Positions 7,173-13,647 of a stretch of DNA of 33,400 bases are shown here, in pieces. The DNA comes from JAIBBG01 sp043748015 (GTDB lineage Bacteria > Bacteroidota > Bacteroidia > Flavobacteriales_D > Sanyastnellaceae), in assembly GCA_043748015.1 (NCBI GenBank), contig JAYTOA010000156.1:1-33400 (forward strand), in the 5' to 3' direction. Each line of letters starts with the position of its first letter. The first letter of the stretch is position 1. Below the pieces are notes generated by a model, which searched no databases, was not told the origin of the DNA, and saw only the letters and a program-made list of their open reading frames with translations. The translations under genes and the position numbers were made by a program.

Positions 7173-10064
7173 CTAATCAATCGGCAACTCGATGTACACC
7201 AATGTACCATGAAGGTTGGACTGCATATTAGAACGATCGGTAATTTTCACTGAAAAATCTCCGCGATGTTGCTGTCTCAAAATTTTCAGTCGTTCCTCAT
7301 TCATGCGCAGAGCAAGCGACTCGTGTCGCGATATTTTTCCACTTAAACTTTTGTCTATTCCAATGCCGTTGTCTTCAATTTCGACATTATATGAATGCAC
7401 GTTCTTACGAACTCTTATTATAATGACGCCGCTCTCGTTGGAAGGAAGAATGCCGTGTAGCAATGCATTCTCAACATACGGCTGTATGAGCATTGGTGGT
7501 ATTTCAAGATTAAAGATGCTGGTGTTCTCGCCGATGTCGATATGATGGGTCATGCGATCTCCGAAGCGCAGTTTTTCGAGTTTTAGATACAACTCCAATC
7601 GTTCAAGTTCATCTTCCAAAGACACCATGCTATGTCGATTTGTTTCTAGATTCATTCGAATCAGTTTGGAAAAATCAGCCAGGTACTCGTTGGCCTCTAG
7701 AGATCTGTTGGTATTGATAAAATGCTGAATTGAGTTAAGCGCGTTGAATATGAAATGCGGATTCATATTAGCATTCAAGGCTTGCTGACGTAGCTCCAGC
7801 ATTTTTGCTTCATTTTCAAACTTGCGCTTCTTGTTTCTGTAAAAAATAGCAAAAGAAAAAACGATGACTGCCAGTGTGAAAACAATTGCCAATACTTTGA
7901 ACCAGATTGTCTGAGTAAAGTGTGGATGAACGGTGAAAGAAACTGAGGCAGGATCGCTCCATTCACTATCTTCATTTCTACTACACACCTCGAAGGTGTA
8001 ATTCGCTGGTTTCAATGACCAATAGTCTACGCCGGGATTTGTTGTTGTTTGCCATTCTTCATGCAGTCCAAGCAAGCGGAAGCGGTATACGGTTTTATCA
8101 CCGGTGCGAAAATTCAATGCAAGAAATTCAAATTGAATGTTGTTCTGGTTGTGTTGAAGATGAATAGATGCAGAAATTTCAATGTGTTCATTTCCTGCAT
8201 GCAATCCGGTAATTGAAATCAAGGAAACAGAAGCGTTGAGCGACTTTGCATCAGGTCGAAAGGCGATAAGTCCATTGTTCGTCGCAGCATATAATTTCCC
8301 GTTATCAAAAAACAGATCATTGATTTCATTTGAGGGCAAACCCTTCTCATCACTCACCTTAAAAAAAGAAACTTTGCGTTGTTCAATATCCAGGATATTG
8401 ATTCTTTGCAGACCGCCGGCTTGTCCAATCCACAATTCATTGTCACCTGTGACCACGACGCAATCGGTTATGTCAGAAAGCAAACCGTCCACTTCCTTGA
8501 ACTGAATAATTTTTCCTCCTTTGTAAAAAATTAATCCGACATTTCTTGTTGCCAACACGATATATCCATTCCAGAAATCAATGTCAACAACACGCGCTTT
8601 TAAAGAATTCACTACATCAACAGGAGTTGAAATACTGTCTTTGAATTGGAATAATCCGTTGTTCGTTCCGACCCAAAGCACACCATTTACCTCCTCCGCC
8701 AATGCATTGCACCTCTCTTTGAAAACACTTTTTGGAATTCTACTCCATACATTTTTTTCATTGCTGAATCCCAAGCCATCCGAAAGAGCATAAACACAGT
8801 TTCCATTTCGCAATGAAAGACTTCTTCTCACAACACATTCTGCATTCAACAATTTTCCCTCATTGTCCTTCACAGAGTATAAAAACGGATTACTTCCTAC
8901 TACAAAATCACCTGATTTCGTTTGAACAAAATCAAGCGACACCGCTGCGGGAGCAGATATGTGCATCACGCTTTGCGCAACATCTTCACCCAAGTTAAAA
9001 ACACCGCCCGCAGCATCCGAGTAGTAAATTCCGTTGCCGCATTTCTTGATAGAAACAATTTTATTCTGTTTGCCTTCATCACTTGCACGGTAGAGTTGCA
9101 TGTCGATAGAAGGAACAAAATAGACACCGTTGTCTCTATCTCCGAACCAATAGTTTCCAGATCGATCTTGAATGATTGCTGTTATAAAATGACCTTCGAA
9201 AAACACATCCGCTTCATTTGGATCCTTTGAATAATCATGAAGACGATAAGCGCCATTACTATTTGCCAGCCAAAGATTTCCGGAGCGATCATGATCCAGC
9301 GAACTAAAAATATAGGGCGAAGCATTGAAGTGTGCCTGCACATCGCCTTCATCATTAAATACAACATAACCACCCGGACCGGCAACAGCCCATTTATTTT
9401 CTTCCACTTGAACAGAACAAGCGAGTTTGCAATCACCGGCAACACTCAATAGATACGAAATCTTATCTGTTGTCACCAATTTATTTTCTGCTGTTACATC
9501 ACCAATTTGCAAAGTGACCAACTTCTCTCCGACCCTTCTCAAATAATAAGTCGGAGCCATACTTTCATTTTGCACAGCAGGTAAAAATTCGCTAACAGAA
9601 TCGCCGTAACATTTAAAAAGTTGAATACCGGTGAATGTTGTCACCCACATGGTATCTGCATCGTCGAAGAAAAACGGGCCGGCGAGTTTGTCCTTTAACA
9701 AAGCACTGATGCGCTCATTTCCTCCATATGGGCGAATGCTATCGCCATCCAGAAAACAGTATGCTCCATTATTGCACATAAACCATATTCTTCCCTTCTG
9801 ATCTTCATTAATGAGTAAAACGCTATTCGTTGGCATGCCGTCTTTCATCGTATACATCTTGAAATCATAGCCATTAAAAACAGCAGCGCCGCGGTCTGTA
9901 ATTGTCCAGATATAACCGCGACTGTCCTCCATCAAGCCTTGCACCTGCGTACTGGGCAATCCATCTGATGTAGTGTAATGTCGAAAAGAACAAGTGCGTC
10001 GAACTTGCGCATCAGTGAAAAGAGCGGTCAGTAAAAAAATAAAAACAAGGTTTCGAGTCTTCAT
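7173..10064 (-). CDS. LytS-type sensor histidine kinase with periplasmic beta-propeller and Y_Y_Y domain
   Basis: The 963-residue product is a membrane sensor kinase. After a signal sequence (MKTRNLVFIFLLTALFTDAQ) comes a long region of two-component-regulator propeller repeats (YTTSDGLPSTQVQGLMEDSRG; LWVGTNNGLFQF; ELWIGQAGGLQRI; LYAATNNGLIAF), then a Y_Y_Y domain (~620-715), one membrane segment (~720-743), and a cytoplasmic His_kinase/HATPase pair. The phosphoacceptor box is NPHFIFNALNSIQHF (His near 769), the N-box is PYVENALLHG (~867) and the G-box is DNGIGID (~899). This kinase class pairs with LytTR response regulators. ATG 10064 was chosen over the longest frame (10178) because it starts the signal sequence and leaves 7 bases after the regulator's stop; the longer frame would overlap that gene. 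The signal sensed is unknown; polysaccharide-type ligands are typical of this propeller architecture but are not shown here. Confidence 0.93.
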   Translation of the reverse strand: MKTRNLVFIFLLTALFTDAQVRRTCSFRHYTTSDGLPSTQVQGLMEDSRGYIWTITDRGAAVFNGYDFKMYTMKDGMPTNSVLLINEDQKGRIWFMCNNGAYCFLDGDSIRPYGGNERISALLKDKLAGPFFFDDADTMWVTTFTGIQLFKCYGDSVSEFLPAVQNESMAPTYYLRRVGEKLVTLQIGDVTAENKLVTTDKISYLLSVAGDCKLACSVQVEENKWAVAGPGGYVVFNDEGDVQAHFNASPYIFSSLDHDRSGNLWLANSNGAYRLHDYSKDPNEADVFFEGHFITAIIQDRSGNYWFGDRDNGVYFVPSIDMQLYRASDEGKQNKIVSIKKCGNGIYYSDAAGGVFNLGEDVAQSVMHISAPAAVSLDFVQTKSGDFVVGSNPFLYSVKDNEGKLLNAECVVRRSLSLRNGNCVYALSDGLGFSNEKNVWSRIPKSVFKERCNALAEEVNGVLWVGTNNGLFQFKDSISTPVDVVNSLKARVVDIDFWNGYIVLATRNVGLIFYKGGKIIQFKEVDGLLSDITDCVVVTGDNELWIGQAGGLQRINILDIEQRKVSFFKVSDEKGLPSNEINDLFFDNGKLYAATNNGLIAFRPDAKSLNASVSLISITGLHAGNEHIEISASIHLQHNQNNIQFEFLALNFRTGDKTVYRFRLLGLHEEWQTTTNPGVDYWSLKPANYTFEVCSRNEDSEWSDPASVSFTVHPHFTQTIWFKVLAIVFTLAVIVFSFAIFYRNKKRKFENEAKMLELRQQALNANMNPHFIFNALNSIQHFINTNRSLEANEYLADFSKLIRMNLETNRHSMVSLEDELERLELYLKLEKLRFGDRMTHHIDIGENTSIFNLEIPPMLIQPYVENALLHGILPSNESGVIIIRVRKNVHSYNVEIEDNGIGIDKSLSGKISRHESLALRMNEERLKILRQQHRGDFSVKITDRSNMQSNLHGTLVYIELPID

Positions 10065-10071
10065 ACAGGCT

Positions 10072-10851
10072 TTATGGTTTGATAAACCGCTGCTTGATAA
10101 CGTCCAGAAATAGCGGAAGCCTGCGCTTTGCAATCTGTAATTTTTTGCCGTCCATAAGTTCCGCCATACCGCCATCATTGCGTATATAGCCCTTTAGATA
10201 AAGTGTATTGATGATATGTGAATTATGGATGCGCACAAAAAGTTTTTCATCGAGAAAATCTTCAAAATGCTTCATCGGTTTACTCACAACGACTTTGTCT
10301 CCATGCTTCAGAAAAATCGTAGTGTAATTGCTATCGCTTTCCAATCGAATGATGTCAGACATATTCTCGAAACGATATCCGGAGTGATATGGTATGGCGA
10401 TTCGCTGCGGTGCATCCTCGTGTGAAGTTTGAATCATCAATTTCAAAGCATCGTTGTAACCGCGTTCGAAATTTGGGTTGTCGGCCTTCAGTTTAAATAG
10501 CTGCAACAATTTCTGAGCGGCACTTTGAAGTTCCTTGATGCTGACCGGCTTCAAAATGTAATCAATCGCGCTTGCCTTGATGGCCTTCAAAGCATACTTC
10601 TCATAAGCTGTAATAAACACCACCATTGGCTTTGGTTCTTCAAGTCGACTCAACAAAGTGAAGCCATCGATATCTCCCATGTGGACGTCAAGAAAAATGG
10701 CATCGGGCAAATGTGTTTTGATTTTTTGAATACCATCCATTCCCGAAACTGCCGTTCCAATCACCGAAAGCTCAGGGCAAAATTTCTCCACGAGATTCAC
10801 AAGATTCTCGCGTGCATTTTTCTCATCGTCTATGATCAGACATTGAACCAT
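10072..10851 (-). CDS. LytTR-family response regulator, partner of the downstream propeller kinase
   Basis: The 259-residue product is a cytoplasmic DNA-binding response regulator. Its receiver domain (~1-120) has the acidic pair D8/D9 in IIDDE, phosphoacceptor D55 in AIFLDVHMGD, T81 in VFITAYE and K101 in YILKPVS. The C-terminal LytTR domain (~150-255) has the typical blocks IIRLESDSNYTTIFL, PMKHFEDFL and FVRIHNSHIINTLYLKGY. It is cotranscribed with the kinase, whose start codon is 7 bases past this stop, so the pair is an operon. I chose ATG 10851, directly before the receiver strand VQCLIIDDE, over the upstream frame start at 10869. The palindromes in the region between this gene and glyS are candidate control sites. 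Whether it regulates the adjacent T9SS cargo gene is unknown. Confidence 0.93.
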   Translation of the reverse strand: MVQCLIIDDEKNARENLVNLVEKFCPELSVIGTAVSGMDGIQKIKTHLPDAIFLDVHMGDIDGFTLLSRLEEPKPMVVFITAYEKYALKAIKASAIDYILKPVSIKELQSAAQKLLQLFKLKADNPNFERGYNDALKLMIQTSHEDAPQRIAIPYHSGYRFENMSDIIRLESDSNYTTIFLKHGDKVVVSKPMKHFEDFLDEKLFVRIHNSHIINTLYLKGYIRNDGGMAELMDGKKLQIAKRRLPLFLDVIKQRFIKP

Positions 10852-10946
10852 GTTCGTGAAACAAAACAAATTTCGAATTCAGACAAATTACGACGATCGC
10901 ATTCGTCGGTGTTGCTCTTTATTGAGAATTCGGGGGTGAATTGTGA

Positions 10947-10966
10947 GAATTTGCTGTCGCAAATTC
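10947..10966. promoter_or_regulatory. Perfect 8-bp inverted repeat upstream of the LytTR regulator
   Basis: GAATTTGC - TGTC - GCAAATTC is a perfect dyad with a 4-base spacer, in the divergent region between the response regulator and glyS. It could be an operator or a short hairpin. No T-run follows on either strand, so it is not a canonical terminator. Confidence 0.4.
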
Positions 10967-10972
10967 ATAACG

Positions 10973-10998
10973 GTATAGAAAACAGCATATTTCTATAC
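10973..10998. promoter_or_regulatory. Perfect 9-bp inverted repeat in the regulator-glyS divergent region
   Basis: GTATAGAAA - 8 bases - TTTCTATAC is a perfect dyad six bases downstream of the previous one. An arm-to-arm centre distance of about 17 bases (1.6 helical turns) is possible for a dimeric regulator. A further TGTATACA palindrome is at 11032-11039. Confidence 0.4.
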
Positions 10999-11099
10999 AC
11001 GTTGCAAAAACATGCATAAAATTCGAGCATTTGTATACATATTGGATTCATGACGATATCCTGATGAAATTCAATGTAGAAAGTCCAAAAACCACCTCG

Positions 11100-11107
11100 T
11101 ACATTCG
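11100..11107 (+). promoter_or_regulatory. Candidate -7 box (TACATTCG) for glyS
   Basis: TACATTCG fits the TAnnTTYG pattern seen at several starts in this window. Only 8 bases separate it from the glyS ATG, implying a very short or absent leader. Confidence 0.45.
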
Positions 11108-11115
11108 CGCCCGCA

Positions 11116-12660
11116 ATGCAAAACACAGACGACAAACTCAAAAAGATCATCTCCCATTGTAAGGAGTATGGTTATGTATTTCCATCCAGTGAAATTTATG
11201 ATGGACTGAGCGCCACGTACGACTATGGTCAGTATGGCTCAGAACTGAAAAACAATATCAAAGAATACTGGTGGAAAGCGATGACACGCTTGCATGAAAA
11301 CATCGTGGGAATAGACGCTGCCATCTTCATGCATCCCACGACGTGGAAAGCGAGTGGTCACGTGGATGCATTCAACGATCCATTGATCGACAACAAAGAT
11401 TCGAAGAAGCGATATCGTGCAGATGTTTTGCTTGAAGATTATATCAAAAAGATCGAAGCGAAGACAGACAAAGAAGTGGAAAAAGCGAAGAACAAATTCG
11501 GTGAGGCATTCAACGAAGAACAGTTTCGCGCAACGAATCCGAACGTCATTCGCAACACTGAAAAAATAAATGCTGTAGAGTCGCGTATCAAAGCCGCGCT
11601 CGAATCATCGGATCTTGTTGAGTTAAAACAGATCATTGAAGATCTTGAGATAGCCGATCCTGAAACAGGTTCTCGCAACTGGACAGAAGTACGTCAGTTC
11701 AATCTGATGTTCTCGACAGAAATCGGAAGCGTTGCCGGTGATGCTGCAACCATTTATTTACGGCCGGAAACAGCGCAAGGAATCTTCGTGAATTTTCTCA
11801 ACGTGCAGAAAAGTGGAAGGATGAAAATCCCATTTGGTATTGCGCAAATCGGAAAAGCATTTCGCAATGAAATCATCGCGCGTCAATTCATTTTCCGCAT
11901 GAGAGAGTTTGAACAAATGGAGATGCAATTCTTCATCAAGCCGGGCACAGATGGTGAGTGGTACGAGTACTGGAAAAACGCGCGCATCAAGTGGCACAAC
12001 GCTTTGGGTATGGGTGCGCAGAATTACAAATTCCATGATCACCTCAAGCTTGCTCATTATGCAAATGCTGCGTGCGATATAGAATTCAATTTTCCGATGG
12101 GTTTCAAAGAACTCGAAGGCGTTCACTCGCGCACAGATTTCGACCTTGCCAATCACGAGAAATTTTCAGGAAAAAAACTACGTTATTTCGATACAGAGAG
12201 CAACGAAAGTTATGTGCCGTATGTAATTGAGACTTCGATAGGCCTGGATAGAATGTTCCTTGCAACACTCACGTATTCTTACTATGAAGAAATGCTGGAG
12301 GATGGTTCTGAACGTATTGTAATGCGCATTCCTCCGGCGCTTGCTCCAGTAAAAGTGGCGGTACTTCCATTGCTCAACAAAGATGGATTGCCGGAGAAAG
12401 CGCGAGAGATCGTGGACAAACTCAAGCTCGATTTCAATTTACAGTATGACGCGAAAGACGCGATAGGAAGACGTTACAGAAGACAAGACGCCATTGGCAC
12501 ACCTTATTGCATCACGATAGATCACGATACACTGAACGACAATTGCGTAACGATCCGCGAGCGTGATTCGATGAAGCAAGAAAGAGTTGCTATTGACAAG
12601 GTTCGTGATATTGTATTGGAAAATGTGAGTATGAATAGGTTGCTGGAGAAGTTGGTGTGA
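11116..12660 (+). CDS. glyS: Glycyl-tRNA synthetase, homodimeric (eukaryote-like) type
   Basis: This enzyme charges tRNA-Gly with glycine in the cytoplasm. The 514-residue product starts with the family signature YGYVFPSSEIYDGLSATYDYG, shows class II motif 2 (FRNEIIARQFIFRMREFEQM, residues 249-268) and motif 3 (ETSIGLDR, 372-379), and ends with an HGTP anticodon-binding domain (~410-510; VKVAVLPLLNKDG, RRYRRQDAIGTPYC). This is the single-chain alpha2 form, usual in Bacteroidota, rather than the alpha2-beta2 GlyQ/GlyS enzyme. Residues ~112-170 form a charged, probably coiled insertion. ATG 11116 fits the family N-terminus. No T-box leader is visible upstream. The gene ends next to the repeat region and has no separate hairpin-plus-T-run terminator before it. 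Confidence 0.96.
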   Translation: MQNTDDKLKKIISHCKEYGYVFPSSEIYDGLSATYDYGQYGSELKNNIKEYWWKAMTRLHENIVGIDAAIFMHPTTWKASGHVDAFNDPLIDNKDSKKRYRADVLLEDYIKKIEAKTDKEVEKAKNKFGEAFNEEQFRATNPNVIRNTEKINAVESRIKAALESSDLVELKQIIEDLEIADPETGSRNWTEVRQFNLMFSTEIGSVAGDAATIYLRPETAQGIFVNFLNVQKSGRMKIPFGIAQIGKAFRNEIIARQFIFRMREFEQMEMQFFIKPGTDGEWYEYWKNARIKWHNALGMGAQNYKFHDHLKLAHYANAACDIEFNFPMGFKELEGVHSRTDFDLANHEKFSGKKLRYFDTESNESYVPYVIETSIGLDRMFLATLTYSYYEEMLEDGSERIVMRIPPALAPVKVAVLPLLNKDGLPEKAREIVDKLKLDFNLQYDAKDAIGRRYRRQDAIGTPYCITIDHDTLNDNCVTIRERDSMKQERVAIDKVRDIVLENVSMNRLLEKLV

Positions 12661-12663
12661 TAC

Positions 12664-12815
12664 AATTCACGCTGAATTATAAAATACTTTCACGCGGATT
12701 AAGCAGATGACTTAGCGGATTTGCGGAGATTTTTAGATCGAGAGAACTGCCATGCAGTGTATTTAATCTGCGAAGTAATTTGCGTAAATCCGCGTGAAAC
12801 AATTCTGCGTGAAAC
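12664..12815. repeat. Quasi-palindromic repeat, copy A
   Basis: The inner unit, 12688-12799, has perfect 13-bp terminal inverted repeats (TTTCACGCGGATT / AATCCGCGTGAAA) that continue as ~35-bp imperfect arms. An outer pair of related ends flanks it: AATTCACGCTGAATT at 12664-12678 and AATTCTGCGTGAAA at 12801-12814. The centre holds a perfect mini-hairpin, ACTGC-CAT-GCAGT (12746-12758). Copy B begins 157 bases downstream in the same orientation. Open frames over it on both strands are translations of the repeat, not genes. Confidence 0.85.
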
Positions 12816-12820
12816 CATAA

Positions 12821-12967
12821 AATTCTCGGAATTTCTAAAATACGCTCTCGCTGATTTGCGCAGATGTGGTTGCAGATTTACGGAGATTTTCAAATGCAAA
12901 GAATTACCATGCAATGTATTTAATCCGCGACAATCTGCGAAGTAATTTGCGTAAATCTGCGTGAAAG
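12821..12967. repeat. Quasi-palindromic repeat, copy B
   Basis: Same order of blocks as copy A: AATTC..GGAATTT, TAAAATAC, CTCTCGCTGATTTGCGCAGAT, GATTTACGGAGATTTT, GAATTACCATGCAATGTATT, then AATCTGCGAAGTAATTTGCG and the end CTGCGTGAAAG. Left and right arms pair imperfectly. It ends 20 bases from the stop codon of the GxxExxY gene. Confidence 0.85.
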
Positions 12968-12987
12968 AAACCCCCGAGAAATAATCT

Positions 12988-13371
12988 TCAGAATTTGTTC
13001 ACGATTCGAAACATCGATACCCCATCTAAAAGAGAAATAGAATTGAAATTCATCAGAAAACCGAGTCTTTTATCCGATAGTTTTAAATAAGTGGTAAGCT
13101 GCTTGAAGTGAATATCAGCCAGGCATTCTACCGACTTAATTTCCAGAATTATCTGATTGTCGACAAGCATATCGATTCGATAACCAACTTTCATGATTTT
13201 ATCATCATACTCGAAAGGCAACGCTAACTGTGTTTGTACACCATGTCTGGACTTTTTTAGTTCATGCGCAAGCGCGGATTCATAGGCTGCTTCAAACATT
13301 CCCGGACCGAGATTGCTGTGAACTTTAAAAGCACAACCTCGAATGGAATATGAAATATCATTGAGATTCAT
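12988..13371 (-). CDS. GxxExxY-family protein, PD-(D/E)XK nuclease-like
   Basis: The 127-residue product carries the name-giving motif GMFEAAY (residues 24-30, after VHSNLGPG). It also has a PD-(D/E)XK-like core: D67 in GYRIDMLV, then E77-x-K79 in IILEIKS, followed by QLTTYLK and GFLMNFN, the usual C-terminal blocks of this family. Function is not established to my knowledge; nuclease activity is inferred from the core motif. I chose ATG 13371 (MNLNDISYSIRG...) because family members begin shortly before this sequence; an in-frame upstream ATG at 13440 would add 23 residues. The gene lies between repeat copies B (3' side) and C (5' side), a placement that suggests a link. No promoter box was recognised. 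Confidence 0.85.
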   Translation of the reverse strand: MNLNDISYSIRGCAFKVHSNLGPGMFEAAYESALAHELKKSRHGVQTQLALPFEYDDKIMKVGYRIDMLVDNQIILEIKSVECLADIHFKQLTTYLKLSDKRLGFLMNFNSISLLDGVSMFRIVNKF

Positions 13372-13450
13372 TCGACAAAACTCGCGAATGAAAATAGATT
13401 TCAAATTGTAGAATAAGCCTATTGAGAATATTCGCGGCATAAAATCTTGG

Positions 13451-13586
13451 TTTATATGAAATGCTTTCTCGCCGAAAGCAGCGATAAGGTTGCGGATTTA
13501 CGGAGATTTTGGATGTATAGAATTACCATGTAGTGTATTTAATATGCGATAATCTGCTACGTCATCTGCGCAAATCTGCGTGAAAG
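13451..13586. repeat. Quasi-palindromic repeat, copy C
   Basis: Block order matches A and B: TTATATGAAATGCTTTCTCGC, GGTTGCGGATTTACGGAGATT, GAATTACCATGTAGTGTATT, AATCTGC and the end CAAATCTGCGTGAAAGAACC. The central mini-hairpin is kept as ATTAC-CAT-GTAGT. The left arm is more diverged than in B. It lies upstream of the GxxExxY gene and 8 bases from the recQ terminator. Confidence 0.8.
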
Positions 13587-13593
13587 AACCCAC

Positions 13594-13621
13594 AAAAAAA
13601 CCACCGACTTGCATCGATGGT
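13594..13621 (-). terminator. Rho-independent terminator of recQ
   Basis: Minus-strand stem ACCATCGA / TCGGTGGT (8 bp, one T-G pair) with a 6-base loop, followed by seven T. It lies 27 bases after the recQ stop. Confidence 0.8.
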
Positions 13622-13647
13622 CCTTAAAAAATATTACACGAAGTAAT

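Larger units (their letters stand above)
12664..13586. mobile_element. Candidate repeat-plus-nuclease cassette (A-B-gene-C)
   Basis: Three same-orientation quasi-palindromic repeats bracket a single GxxExxY-family gene, filling the gap between convergent glyS and recQ. The cassette begins 3 bases after the glyS stop and ends 8 bases from the recQ terminator. Repeated structured DNA around a lone small nuclease-like gene is what a REP/RAYT-like or MITE-like system would look like. No transposase, integrase or target-site duplication was recognised, so mobility is inference. Confidence 0.4.

Noticed and set aside
10065..10178. Longer N-terminus of the sensor kinase from 10178
   Set aside because: It overlaps the response regulator's coding end and would bury the signal sequence internally.
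12699..12945. Open frames of 71 and 74 codons on both strands after glyS
   Set aside because: They are translations of repeat copies A and B; the same block order in copy C has different frames, and the composition is repeat-driven.
12664..13586. CRISPR array
   Set aside because: Only three long, diverged, palindromic units with a gene between two of them; no short identical repeats with regular unique spacers and no cas genes.
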